Part shown: in pieces, positions 9,797 through 20,195 of the stretch
How positions within the stretch are numbered: position 1 is the first letter of the stretch
How the letters are laid out: each line of letters starts with the position of its first letter
Assembly (NCBI GenBank): GCA_035578175.1
Contig: JAQMRL010000006.1
Location: 69,995,501-70,059,500, forward strand
Direction of reading: 5' to 3'
Source of the DNA: Catonia carolina
Lineage: Eukaryota > Arthropoda > Insecta > Hemiptera > Achilidae
Length of the DNA: 64,000 nt
The notes under the pieces: generated by a model
Seen by the model: the letters and a program-made list of their open reading frames with translations, nothing else
The model's database searches: none
Told to the model about the DNA's origin: nothing
Translations under genes and position numbers: made by a program

Positions 9797-10110
9797 TTAC
9801 GTAAAAAAATATTTTAATGAATAATTTAAGTATTTTGCAGGTTTACCGAGCAAAATTATCATAATACCAAGAACGAATATTTTTCGTAATTATATACTTC
9901 TCGTTTTAGTGCAAAGGGAATTTCAGTTTTTTTTAAATATCTGCATACTGTTTTTAGTATTCTCAAAACTGTTCAGCTTTTGTTGGTTCAGCTTTCTAAC
10001 AAACTGTTGATGGGAAATTTGCATTTTGTCTACATTTTGTTTTTGATTTGTGCCTATTTTTTGATGTGTTCCCGGAAATTAAGATTTTTAACATTTGTAC
10101 ATTTTTCTCG
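9797..10110 (+). repeat. Segment A' (core of a family A variant)
   Basis: Matches 31831-32110 in the same orientation ('caccaagaacgaatatttttc', 'tcatttgtgcctatttttt'-like blocks). Here it follows a family A head; at 31.8 kb it precedes a family A tail, so it looks like the middle of a family A subfamily. Confidence 0.65.
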
Positions 10111-10440
10111 GAAACCATTAAACCTACCATGTAAAAATTTTTACTAGTTATTCTTCTTGTACATGCGCTTACACTGGCATTTTTATTGATTCCTCAGATA
10201 CTTCTGAAAATAATAATATGAAAAAACACGTAGAAAGAAATTTGTAAAAATTCTATGTTATTCGTTATTTTATTTTTAATTTTATGGTTTTACAGATTAA
10301 ATTGAAAAAATCCCTGCTTCTAGAAAAACCCAACATCGATAAGTGTGTAAAGTTTCATTTTCTTATCTCTAACCAATCCTATGAAAAATGTACCTAAAAG
10401 TTGCAAATTTAATATTGGGGGGGATACAAAGTACAGTCTC
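10111..10440. other. Unassigned AT-rich stretch
   Basis: Could be the unrecognised 3' part of the family A variant. No terminal 'caccagattttt' is present. Confidence 0.4.
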
Positions 10441-10698
10441 CTCTTAAAACTATAGCTACTCTATTTCACGTTTAAAATGCAGCACAGCTCTTAAGAAAAT
10501 CCGTTGTGGCACAGCCAATGAAATAATCCTTCTCCGCTGACACCATCCGAAGTTCACCGGCAAAAATATTTAGTTTCGCTTACCACGATTTAATAGTCTA
10601 TGCTCATTTTCAATCAAAAAATTACTTTCTCTTCCTAATGAATTGTATTATATTACGCTATAAATGTTATTGCTATACTCTGATATTTAGATAAGATA
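10441..10698. repeat. Repeat G, copy 2 (no LINE)
   Basis: Homologous to 7331-7540 plus 8049-8107 joined. It acts as the unoccupied paralogous site for the LINE-1 fragment at 7541-8048. Confidence 0.7.
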
Positions 10699-11746
10699 CA
10701 TAGCTTAGAGCTTCCTGATCGATAAAGGCTATTTTGCAACTTTAAGTCTCTTTTTAATTAAGTGAGTTAAGCAATTTAAACTGTGACGATGTCGCATGTT
10801 TTAGTTTATCGGGTGCATAGCACTTTTATTTTTTCCAAGTCCTCTGGATGGTGTATTTTTTGGGCTAGAAGAATGATTCAACTTTTATATTTTATAGAAA
10901 ATAACTTAAAGAATAACATTCGATTCCAAAAACATTAAAAATTCAGAATATTCAAAATTTTTATTTTTTTACTGTATTTCATATATTTGTTTTCATTCGA
11001 CAGGTAGCGAATGAATCATATATTATATTTCCAATTACTCTGCGTACCGCACTCACGTATTACTGTCGCTTATCTTAGCCGTATATCAAGTGTCTTTTTC
11101 TTTTCCATCGGTAATCTTCTATGCATTTTATTCAATTCTGTTAAATCGCAGGGACAAACATTTAAAACGGTGGGCATCGATTTGAGACAAAAGTGCTTCC
11201 TTCACTCATGGACAACTTTATGTCGGACTTTCTAGAGCTGGTAGTGCAGAAAACAATTTATTTTGCTGCCAGAGGGCAACAAAATCACAAAAATATTGTA
11301 TATGGAGAGGTTTTAAAATATATAATTTAATGTGGCCTACATTAGCGAGAGGGGGAAGCGGGTACGTGGAAGTAAAAGGTAGAACCATGTATCCTGTTAA
11401 TTTTTTGTTTTTTTTTTGCACGCGAACTTTATACCAGTCGATAAATGGTCCTTGCGAAATGCATCCTCTTTCTCACCGTTCGTGAGGTTTTCCTTTTTAT
11501 TGTGAACAACCCTTTTAGTTGTGAGGAAATAAAAACCGCTAATGTAAGTACCGTATAAAAAGGAAGGTAATTTTTGTTCATTGTTACCTTTACCTAACTT
11601 AGATACAGGTATCCTACTATACCGGTTTTATCTTCACCCTGTTTACTTACATTGGGTTATATTTAGATTTATGACATCGTCACCTTATTCAATGCTTGTT
11701 TATGACAGTGTTTTTAAAACATAAAAAACTGATGTATTTTTTTATG
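10699..11746. other. Unassigned stretch
   Basis: About 1 kb with no recognised repeat or domain. The open frames at 11011-11235 (+) and 11218-11421 (-) overlap and look random. Confidence 0.5.
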
Positions 11747-12073
11747 TTTTTTTTATATATATCCCTAATTTGTGTACGTTGCAATTTGTTCAATTCAGAA
11801 CAATAAGCAACCCCATGACCTAATGAGATAAGGATGATGTGTATGACGTGTAAATGAGGTGTAGTCTTGTACAGACCCAGGCCGACCATTCCTGAGAGAG
11901 TATGGTTAATTGAACCCCAACCATCAAAGTACACCGGTAACCACTGTCTAGCATTCAAATCCGTAAAAAAGGTAACTACCTTTACTAGGATTTGAACCAG
12001 GAACCTTCGTCTCCGAAAATCAACTGTTAAAAAGCTGATTTTGGCGACGACTTTACCTCTAGACCAACCCGGT
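11747..12073 (-). repeat. SINE D, near-full copy
   Basis: On the minus strand the head GGTTGGTCTAGAGGTAAAGTCG and GGTTCAAATCC is followed by the 'accggtgtactttgatggttgg' region and ends in poly-A (poly-T at the left on plus). The palindromic CAGCTG block here is partly mutated. Confidence 0.8.
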
Positions 12074-12102
12074 ATCTTGAAAACTAAACAAAATAATAAA
12101 TG

Positions 12103-12291
12103 TCGGCCGCATTGGCGCAGTTGGTAACGTGCTCGCCTGTCATCATGCGGTCTTGGGTTCGAATCCCACTCAGGCACGGCATATTTTCATGCGTTACAAA
12201 AAATCATTTCATCCTCCATTGTAAACAGTTACACCCCAACGTCGTCACTAATGACCGTTGTAGTTGATACGACGTTAAAAAAAAAAAAAAA
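12103..12291 (+). repeat. SINE E, full copy
   Basis: Intact reference copy: head GGCCGCATTGGCGCAGTTGG, B box GGTTCGAATCCC, body, then ACGACGTT followed by A15. Length 189 bp. The TTAA at its poly-A junction is the site used by the piggyBac in the copy at 2308-3460. No clear target duplication. Confidence 0.85.
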
Positions 12292-13007
12292 GTTGAACTT
12301 GATTTCAAATGCAAATATCATATTATTTTCAGCGTTACTGCCGTTCATTTTACCGATTTAATATAAAATCATGTGGAAGTAAAGATTGAATTATATTAGA
12401 AAATAATGAAGGGGGATAAATCCTTAGCCAATGTCTCATTTCAAGTCGCATTAGAGTGAAATAGCTGGAAATATGTCAGTATCAATAATATATAAATGAT
12501 TGGATAAAAGGAAAAGAGCTTGGAAAAATAAATTAAAAAAAAAATGGGAAGAATTATTAGAGGCAAGAACAAGGGCGAGGCTTTATTTTAGAACGGGATA
12601 AAGGGAGAATAATCTGCTTTCGGGGTTTATTGACAAACTGGTGGTGGAGTTTGGCTAGTTTGTGTTGTTTGACTGGAGCAAACCTACTGCAGGCCTATAC
12701 GAGTATGTTCAGGCAGGCACAAGTTTAGTTTCACTCAGTAGCCCCACAATATAGCTACAGCCTACAATAGTCCAGTTTCGGATTATGAGAAAATTCTATC
12801 AGAGGAAAACTTCATTGTTTCTGATCCTTTTCTCTCTTTGATGAAAAACATTACATTTGAACCCTCCTACACAAATCTAAAAGGAAAAATATATATTTTT
12901 ATTTTTATTAGGTTTCCATTCGTTTATTACTATTATTGTAATATAGTTAAACCCCGATTATTCGAAACCTGCTTAACCGTAACCTGTTTTAAAGGAGGCA
13001 TTCTACC
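12292..13007. other. Unassigned stretch
   Basis: Contains a coding-like run described separately and, at 12947-12970, 'gttaaaccccgattattcg', which resembles a pogo/Tigger-type terminus without a partner. Confidence 0.45.
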
Positions 13008-13015
13008 TAGGAATT
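12742..13015 (+). other. Coding-like open frame without ATG
   Basis: An open frame of about 91 codons begins after a TAG at 12739. Its first 45 residues (..YNSPVSDYEKILSEENF.., ..VSDPFLSLMKNITFEPSY..) have the mixed acidic/hydrophobic composition of real protein, unlike the low-complexity second half. The stretch is preceded by 'cctacaat'. I do not recognise a family. It could be a relic exon, a transposon fragment or chance. Confidence 0.25.
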
Positions 13016-13018
13016 AAT

Positions 13019-13336
13019 TTTTTTTTTAAATCCCTAATGTGTGTTCGTTGCAGATTGTTCAATTCAGAACAATAAGCAACCCCATAACTTAATGAAATGA
13101 GGATGACGTGTTAATTAGGTGTAGTCTTGTAAAGACTCAGGTCGACCATTCCTGAGAGAGTATAGTTAATTGAACCCCAACCATCAAAGTACACCGGTAA
13201 CCGCCGTCTAACATTCAAATCCGTATAAAAGTAACTACCTGTACTAGGATTTTAACAAGGAACCTTCGTCTTCGAAAATCAGCTGTTAAACAGCTGATTC
13301 TGGCGACGATTTTACCTCTAGACCAACCCGGTGGGT
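13019..13336 (-). repeat. SINE D, full copy with 11-bp TSD
   Basis: Flanked by TAGGAATTAAT at 13008-13018 and 13337-13347. Poly-A is on the left (plus strand T9). Confidence 0.9.
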
Positions 13337-13347
13337 TAGGAATTAAT

Positions 13348-13769
13348 AAACAATTTTGTTTATTTATTTGTTTATTTTGGGGCCAAATCCGGTCCCCAGA
13401 CTCTGTCTTTGTATTGTAAAGTTAGTCTGAAAATTAATAAAAACTATAATTGCGATCGGTTTCTAAGACTAGACTTGGTTTCGTACATAATAAACAACAC
13501 ATTTCTATTACAGATAATATCTTCCGAATGAAAACAAAACTTTTATTTTTTTTCTGCAATTTGAAGCTTGTTCATTTTCCTACTTAATTTACCTTTTATA
13601 CGTTGGGTTACCCAACTGTTTATGTACAAAATGAGTTGGAATAGCGCAGTGCAAACCACATTGTCTGTAAAAATTTTAGTATATCATCAATTGCTTATTT
13701 CCGAAAATTGTGACTTTGTTCTTTTGTAAACACTAAAAAAATCATAACATTAGTTGTAATTAAGATAAT
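13348..13769. other. Unassigned AT-rich stretch
   Basis: Nothing recognised. Confidence 0.5.
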
Positions 13770-13876
13770 TTTTTTAAATTTCTGATGTGTGTACGTTGCA
13801 ATCCGTTCAATTCAGAACAATAAGCAACCTCATGACCCAATAAGATGAAGATGATGTGTATGACGTGTAAATGAGG
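13770..13876 (-). repeat. SINE D tail fragment
   Basis: Covers the poly-A and about 100 bases of body, stopping at 'gtgtaaatgagg' where the mariner-related sequence begins. Confidence 0.7.
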
Positions 13877-14675
13877 AGACTTATTCCCGTACGTCACTAA
13901 AGGTAGGCAGCACAATGTTCTACTTCATTGTTTTTGTAAACACACGTTCTTGGATTGTTTGATATCTCATTTACTTTACGTGTTGTGTTTTTAGTACGAC
14001 GTGTTTAAGTGCTAGTGACGATTTTTGTGATGTGTGATATTTGGGAGAAAAGATGCAACGTGAAATATTGCGTAAGACTAAGGAAAAGTTTCAGAGAAAT
14101 ATTTCAACTTTTGAGATGATTGTCTGAGTCGTAAGCAATGTTTTGAATGGTTTTCTCGATTTAAAAGTGGTCCCCAGTCAGTTGAATTCCTCGAGTTGAA
14201 TTGTGCATTTTTAATTTTTTTTTTTTTAAATTTTAGGAAGTTTTTTTATCAAAGGAATTGTGCATTTTGAATTTTTTCGTCAAGATGAAACAGTGAATCT
14301 TGTGTACTATGAAGGCGTTTTAAAACGGATACGTGAACAAATTCGCTAAAAGCGACCAGAAATGTGGCGAGATAACTCTTGGTTCCTCCATCACCACAAT
14401 GCGCCCGCACAATCAGCTTTGTCAATTCGTCAGTTTTGTGCCAAAAATCAGATTACTGTCCTCCCCCGTCCTCTGTGCATACCAGATCTGGGTCCTCTTG
14501 ATACTTTTTATTTCCGAAATTAAATCGGTTATAAACGGACGCTGTTTCGAGGCTGTTGACGACAGTAAAGAAAATTTTTCATAGACCTTGAAGCACATCT
14601 CAAACGAAGCTATCCAGTACTGCTTTACGAATTGGAAACATCGCTGGGAAATATGTGTGAATAGGGGACATAAGT

Positions 14676-15318
14676 GAATGCCGTGGCCAAGCGTAACGTG
14701 GTGACGCTGCGTTGGGTGCCGGGGCACCAGGGAGTGCCTGGAAATGAGAGAGCGGATGCCTTAGCAAAGAAAGGTGCAGCCTCTCACGTCATAGGCCCAG
14801 AGTCATTCTGTGGAATTGGTGAAGGCTATTATAGAGGTATAGTTAGGGCCTGGGAAGAGGAGGCTAAAACCTCCTATTGGGAGAAGGTGCTAGGCTGTGA
14901 ACAGGCAAAGAAATTCATTGCCTATTCCAGCAGAAAGGCTGGGATATATAATAGACTAGGAAGACAGGACTTGAGGAGGGTAGTGGGCCTGATGACTGGT
15001 CATTGTAATCTTGGGTATCATTTATCCAAGATAGGAGTTGCTGAAGAGAGCCTGTGTAGATTCTGTCATGAGGCAGAAGAGAAGGCTGAGCATATTTTAT
15101 GCAGTTGCAAAGTGGTTGGCTGCAAAAGAAGAGCGCTGATGGGTAAGGACGTGTTAACACCTTCTCAGGTAAGTGCACTAGATCCTAGGCAGATCCTGCG
15201 CTTTAGTGAAAGTGTGGGTCTTGCATAAATAAGGAGTAGGGGCAATCACAAAAGATCTTTTAGGTCGCGGTGAGGAGGGGCTGCAGAAGCCTGAACGCCC
15301 TGGTTGTAAAGAAGGAAG
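14676..15318 (+). mobile_element. 5'-truncated LINE with 13-bp TSD
   Basis: Flanked by AGGGGACATAAGT at 14663-14675 and 15319-15331. It contains the end of ORF2 and about 90 bases of 3' UTR rich in 'gaggagggg'. No poly-A tail is visible. GC content is clearly above that of its surroundings. Confidence 0.9.
14677..15228 (+). pseudogene. LINE ORF2 fragment: RNase H and zinc knuckle
   Basis: An open frame of 184 residues runs from the 5' truncation point to a stop at 15226-15228. It begins inside an RNase H domain: VTLRWVPGHQG carries the conserved His and ERADALAKKGA the last catalytic Asp. A helical region follows, then the knuckle C-x2-C-x8-H-x3-C (CRFC...HILC) near residues 132-147, a usual C-terminal feature of ORF2 in RNase H-bearing LINEs (I, Jockey and R1-related groups). 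Reverse transcriptase and endonuclease are absent, so it is dead on arrival. There is no natural start; the frame opens at the insertion junction. The undisturbed frame implies a fairly young insertion compared with the decayed mariner around it. Confidence 0.88.
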
Positions 15319-15366
15319 AGGGGACATAAGTACTTTGAAGGGCACAAGGACGAATAATATGTATAA

Positions 15367-15610
15367 CTTTTTTTTTAACTTTTATTTGTTATCAGGAACT
15401 TAACATTATTGACAACTACCCAATTTGATCGCTGCTTTTCGCTGTATTTTTTGAATGGATTTGGCGTGAGTTTGAACAGGGACTCCCAGTAGAGTTTGTT
15501 CATGGATGGTTGTCAGCTGGTCACCATACGAAGTCGCTTGCCCAAGCGGTGTTACTTAACAAATAATAGCGAGCTACTACCAGCTGAGTGGCTGGGCTGA
15601 CCCGAAGGCC
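15367..15610 (-). repeat. SINE H, candidate new SINE
   Basis: A 244-bp unit with poly-A on the left (plus T9) and flanking ATGTATAA at 15359-15366 and 15611-15618. On the minus strand it starts GGCCTTCGGGTCAGCCCAGC and has a possible A-box-like CAGCTGGTAGTAGCTCGC; no good B box is seen. No second copy lies in the window. Confidence 0.55.
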
Positions 15611-15628
15611 ATGTATAAAATTAATAAT

Positions 15629-15939
15629 TTTATTTCTAATTTTTGTACGTTGCTATCTGTTCAATTTAACAACCCCATGGCCCAATGAGATGAGGATGAT
15701 GTGTATGACGTGTAAATGAGATGTAGTCTTGTACAGACCCAGGCCGACCATTCCTGAGAGTGTATGGTTAATTGATCCCCAACCATCAAAGTACACCGGT
15801 AACCACTGTCTAGTATTCAAATCCGAATAAAAGTAACTACCTTTACTAGGATTTGAACCAGGAACCTTCGTCTCCGAAAATCAGCTGTTAAACAGCTGAT
15901 TTTGGTGACGACTTTACCTCTAGACTAACCCGGTGGGTC
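15629..15939 (-). repeat. SINE D, full copy with 12-bp TSD
   Basis: Flanked by AAAATTAATAAT at 15617-15628 and 15940-15951. It lies one base from the SINE H duplication, so the two insertions share a preferred AT-rich spot in the mariner 3' region. Confidence 0.9.
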
Positions 15940-15998
15940 AAAATTAATAATAAAGATCGAAAACCAAAAGTTCGGTTATTTTTTGAACAGACCTTGTA

Positions 15999-17186
15999 TG
16001 CATCTATGGTAATAGAAAGTAAAAGCTAGCCATAAAAAAAAGAAATTCAGAAGAAAACAAGAAATAATAGATAAGTATTATATTTTGAAAAGTTTTAAAG
16101 TGGGCTTTCATTTTTAGTAAATTAATTTTTGAATCTTAATTTCAAGAATAAAAGATGAGTGATTTTAGCTACGTTGTGGATGTATTAAGATATGTATTCA
16201 AGAGTGATATTAGTTGCAATTTCTTTATACCTTATCCATTTTTTATTTTTCTTCTTTAATTTTTAATAACGAATCTTATAAGCTGTGTCGTTCGTTGTTG
16301 CCCGTACCTACTTCTTTTTAATATCTTCTTTCTTCCGACTGAAGGACCGGCATCGAACTTCCAAGAAAAACCCTTAATTAAAACTTTCGTCTCTTTCTTT
16401 TTTTAATTTTTACGTAACCTTATTTGCATCACGTTTTACTAGAGCTGTAAATATTTAAAGTTAACCCTTTTTTAAAACGTTAATAATTTAAAGTAAAAAT
16501 TTTATTTAGGTGTTAAAAATATATGTCAGTGTTATAAATTTATTAATGAGAAAATGTGTTAATTTTTAATGAATTCATAATTTATAAGTTTTGGTTTTTT
16601 TCATTTTCTGTTGCCTTATATGAATATGTAGGGGGAAAATTAGGGGATTGTTTTCAGGTGTGTACCGTTGTAAAGTACAAATTGTACTAACAATGGAAGT
16701 TATAGTAATTCGTAATTACTGTTACTTCCAGAACTAAAGTAAAACCCCTCAACTGGTGTATAGGGAAACCCCTACTGTTAGAAGTAATTACATTAGAGTA
16801 GTAGTTGGGCAATCAGTTGAAAATATAGTCAACTGTCAATCTTTTGATTCGTGTTAGTGGTCATTAGGCGGGTGTATTTCCCCCTCTGTGTTTTTGGGCA
16901 TTTTTTCCACCTGACAACTTACAGCCAATCATTGGGGTGGTTCTCCTTCCTTTCGATCCTCCAGCTTTGTTGAACGGGGTTAATAGGAGAAAGAGAGGCT
17001 TGTCGACCAGAGGTTTCCTGATTTCGGATATCTGAGATTAAAATGAGTTCCATTAGAAATTCAGCTTGGAACACGTTGTAAAAGAAGGAGAAATTATTTG
17101 AAGAGGTGATCAGGAGAACGAGGAGGAGAAAAAGAAAGAGGAGAGATATTTAGTTTGAGGTAAATTCATTTCGTATATGTTAAGGG
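15999..17186. other. Unassigned stretch with small remnants
   Basis: 16602-16662 resembles a diverged family A 5' end ('gccttatatgaatatgtagg' then 'attgttttca'). 16695-16729 forms an imperfect hairpin (GGAAGTTATAGTAATT with AATTACTGTTACTTCC). The rest, including a purine-rich run near 17080-17150, is unassigned. Confidence 0.45.
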
Positions 17187-17908
17187 GTGAAGTATTAAAG
17201 AAACGAAGAGGTAGAAGTGTAAAAGTCATTAGTTACAGTTGTTTCCTCTTGTTGTTGTTGTTGTTTAGGTCAACAGCCGAAAGGCTGGTTTGAACCTGCA
17301 GAGGTTTTACTAAGTAAAACAAGGAGTGAGGTGGTTTACCATTGCCACAACTCACTGAATGGAAAAGTACAGTTATCAGCATGCCGGGTCCTCTGAAAAG
17401 CATATATTTTCCACTCTGCAAATGACACCTTCACTTCATTCACCACAGGGTCTGGCTGTATAATAAAATTCATTACTTTCAGAGGAGATAACTCTGATTA
17501 GTGTCACAGTACACCTCTACCTCTTCTGTTCTTAAATGATTCAGTCATTTAATTGGCTGACCATGTGATAAAAAACAGAACTATTTATTTTAGCCCTGCA
17601 ACGAACAGATTCAGTGTAAATAATTTGTTACTCCACCTGTCTGTTATGGGCAGTGTTTCCTCTTAGAGTAATGAATTTCATTATACAGCCAGAACCTGCG
17701 GTGAATCAAGTGAAGACTTCATTTGTAGGATGGAAATTAGAATACTTTTCAATACAATGAAATTGCTTTTCAAGGCTTGCTAATAAGGCAAGCCTTATTG
17801 TAAAGCCTTATTGCAAGCCTATTGTAATTGTAAATTGTAAACCAAATCACTTTTCGTTTTACTTCTGTATAGGTTCAAACCAGCCTTTCGGCTGATGACT
17901 TAAAAAAA
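17187..17908 (+). repeat. Older family B copy, split by a younger one
   Basis: Family B sequence runs 17187-17250 ('gaagaggtagaagtgtaaaag') and resumes at 17665 ('agagtaatgaatttcattat') to the 'cagcctttcggctgatgac' block. It is much more diverged than the copy inserted in it. Confidence 0.8.
17251..17653 (-). repeat. Younger family B copy with 11-bp TSD
   Basis: Flanked by TGTTTCCTCTT at 17240-17250 and 17654-17664. It lies in opposite orientation inside an older copy of its own family. 403 bp. Confidence 0.92.
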
Positions 17909-17967
17909 ATCGTATTTGTTTTTTCTTAAATTTAATAGGCTGTTTAAATTAATTCAGTAAGGAGTTT

Positions 17968-18361
17968 GTTGTTTAGGCCAACAGCCGAAAGGCTGGTTTG
18001 AACCTCTAGAGGTTTTACTAAGTAAAAACGAGGAGTAAGGTGGTTTACCATTGCCTTCCTCACTGAGTTGAAAGAGTATGCTTATCAGCATGCCAGGCCC
18101 TCCGAAAAGCACTCACTTTCCACCCTGCAAATGACACCTTCACTTCATTCACCACAGGGTCTGGCTGCATAGTGAAATTCATTACTCTCAGAGGAGATAA
18201 CTCTGACTAGTGTCTTTTACACCTCTACCTCTTCTGTTCTTAAATAGTTCAGTCATATAAGTGGCTGACTATGTGATAAGAAACAGAACTATTTTTTTTT
18301 AGCCCTGGACCAAACAGATCGAGTGCAATAAAATAACGCTCCACCTGCCCGTTTTGGGCAT
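17968..18361 (-). repeat. Family B, full copy with 12-bp TSD
   Basis: Flanked by AGTAAGGAGTTT at 17956-17967 and 18362-18373. Only a short TTGTTG remains of the 3' repeat. Confidence 0.92.
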
Positions 18362-18373
18362 AGTAAGGAGTTT

Positions 18374-18725
18374 ATGGGAATTTGTAACTACGGTTTGTGT
18401 CGGTATAATTTGTTATTTAAATTGCTAGTAAGAAACTTTAAATTAATTGAAATAATTAGTCTGATCTGGAAGAGGCGTTCCTTTTCTCTTGTAATTTATT
18501 TCTAAGTTAAGAATTAATACGTTCTGTTTTATTTCAATTTCAGTTGGAAATGTATTCATTCTATTTATGTAGTAGACTTACAACCCAAGAATTAGTCGCA
18601 TGTTTTGCCTTAAGTTGGTGTATTTCTTTTTTCTTACCGGTTTTACTTTCTCTATCGGCAAAAATTATATAAACTCATCGACCCGAATACTTATTGTAGT
18701 AAGTAATCAGTGAGTCAATTTAATA
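18374..18725. other. Unassigned AT-rich stretch
   Basis: Nothing recognised. Confidence 0.5.
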
Positions 18726-19253
18726 AACAAAATTTAGTGTGAAACACTCACACGACTTTCTCTTACTAATGTGAATAATGAAACATATAACCTATGTCTA
18801 ATCATGAGTGAATGACGCAAAATTAAAATTAATCTGTGTAGAAATACGGAAAATCATTAATTGCATCTAAACTTGGTTATATAGAGAAAAATGCTTAACA
18901 TAAAGTTTTTTTTTAAATTCCTAGAACTTTGATTATAAATGCACTTAGTCGTAAAATACGTACTAAGGCAAGGCTGCAATATTAAAAAAATCGCACATTT
19001 TAACGATTTTGATTTAAGAAAACAGAAAATTATCATTTACCGCTAAACTAATCGTTGTCCCTCCAAAAAAATGTATGAAATAAAACTTGTAGGTTTCTAT
19101 ATGTTCTACAATTTTAATTATACTATTTTGGAGTTGAATGCTTATTAAAGCCACAATGTTAAGAAACCCATTTCTTTTTACGAGAGTACAACCTCCCCCA
19201 ACACTTTCAGCAGACATAGCGCTTACCGTATCTGGTAAAGAATCCAAAATGTA

Positions 19254-20195
19254 TAGGGTGATTCAAAAAGAGCGCCGGTTTTGATATATCAAATTAAGAG
19301 ATTTATTTTATTGAAAAACTGAAAATAAATACATCAACAAGTTCATCTTACCTTCCGATTTCATGTATGGAAAATGATGTCATGCATGTGTCCTCCTCTA
19401 CTGTGCTGGCACGCATCAACTCTGTCCATGAAATTGGATATTACTGCACGACAAGTTTCGACTTCCATTTGCCCGATAACCCGTCGAATTTCCTCCTTCA
19501 AGTCATTGATGTTTCGGGGTTTATTGGCATACACCAATGACTTCAGATGACCCCAAAGATGAAAGTCACAAGGCGTCAAGTCACACGACCTTGGTGGCCA
19601 TTGATGGTCGGAATTACGAGAAATGATGCGATCCTGGAACCGTTCACGGAGCAACAACATTGTTTCTCGTGCAGCGTGACAGGTGGCACCATCCTGCTGA
19701 AACCACAACTCGTCAATGTCCATTCCATCCAAATGACGCCACAAAAACTCCCTAATCATCGTACGGTATCGGTAACAGCCACACTGTCACGAACCAACGC
19801 AACGTTCTGCTCAGTTCGGCCAGAACGACGACGTCCAGAACTTTTAAGGTCGACTGTTGAACCCGTCTCAAGAAACTTTTTCATGAGCCTACGAACTGTT
19901 GATTCATTCGGTGCATCATTACGTCCTAGATTATCGCGAAGTCGCCTGACAGTAGCCGCATAACTCTCTCCACTCTGGTAAAATGTTTTGACGATTAACA
20001 CTCGTTGTGCAATAGTAAACTTCTCCATGGTTAGACACAGATTGCGAGAGTACTACACTGCGAACAAGAGAAACTATAACTGAATCGTCAATCGGAATGT
20101 TCTCTGAAATAGAAATGAGGTCTAACAATGTTGCCAACCGATAAACAAAAATTTACCAGCCGTTTAAAAACCGGCGCTCTTTTTGAATCACCCGT
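19254..20195 (-). mobile_element. mariner, DD41D type, internally deleted
   Basis: Inverted ends share GGGTGATTCAAAAAGAGCG and a few more bases (left from 19256, right ending 20193), with TA at 19252-19253 and 20196-20197. At 942 bp it is shorter than a full-length mariner of about 1.3 kb. The ends are nearly identical, which suggests more recent movement than that of the host family A copy. Confidence 0.9.
19361..20028 (-). pseudogene. DD41D mariner transposase, central deletion
   Basis: The N-terminal part (ATG at 20026-20028 down to 19756) has EKFTIAQRVLIVKTFYQSGES and STVRRLMKKFLETGSTVD, the paired HTH of the DUF4817 type found in these transposases. A central deletion with frameshift near 19759 then joins it to IREFLWRHLDGMDIDELWFQQDGATCH..WPPRSCDLTPCDFHLWG. 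The Asp of QQDGA and the Asp of TPCDF are separated by 41 residues, which places it in the DD41D group (rosa/visitor-like) and not the DD34D mariners. The first catalytic Asp lies in the deleted part, so the protein is inactive. The C-terminal 60 residues run to the normal end of the family. Confidence 0.88.

Larger units (their letters stand above)
8146..9797 (+). mobile_element. Family A 5' half split by Tc1-like element
   Basis: Family A head runs 8146-8328 up to 'gaacatcgta' and resumes at 9722 ('tacgcacttcaaacttgaaa') through the ACCGGACCCGACACGAAC block, then passes into segment A' at 9797. Confidence 0.85.
14053..15353 (+). pseudogene. mariner transposase relic (SETMAR-like family)
   Basis: Starts ATGCAACGTGAAAT at 14053; the N-terminal HTH region survives in shifted frames, including QCFEWFSRFKSG near 14140. 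From 14262 a frame reads through VNLVYYEGVLKRIREQI, RPEMWRDNSWFLHHHNAPAQ, ITVLPRPLCIPDLGPLD and FRN, which is the catalytic core of DD34D mariners. In the family the second acidic residue lies in HHDNAPAH; here it is His, so the enzyme would be dead even without the stops. The C-terminal WEICVNRGHK is cut by the LINE at 14676, and the frame resumes after it with YFEGHKDE and a stop at 15351-15353. The segment between about 14210 and 14260 is low-complexity and has replaced the N/C-domain linker. Confidence 0.82.
13877..15998 (+). mobile_element. mariner (DD34D type), three later insertions
   Basis: The host sequence is a mariner whose coding frame and right end can be followed through three insertions: LINE 14676-15318, SINE H 15367-15610 and SINE D 15629-15939. 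After the last one the element ends 'ggttattttttgaacagaccttgta' (15974-15998); TTTTTGAACAGACC is a typical mariner terminus. No matching left terminus was found; the SINE D fragment at 13770 may have replaced it. Confidence 0.75.

Noticed and set aside
14422..14727. Minus-strand open frame of 101 codons
   Set aside because: Antisense to the mariner relic and crossing the LINE insertion point.
16695..16729. Imperfect hairpin that might be a miRNA or terminator
   Set aside because: Short stem with several mismatches, no conserved context.
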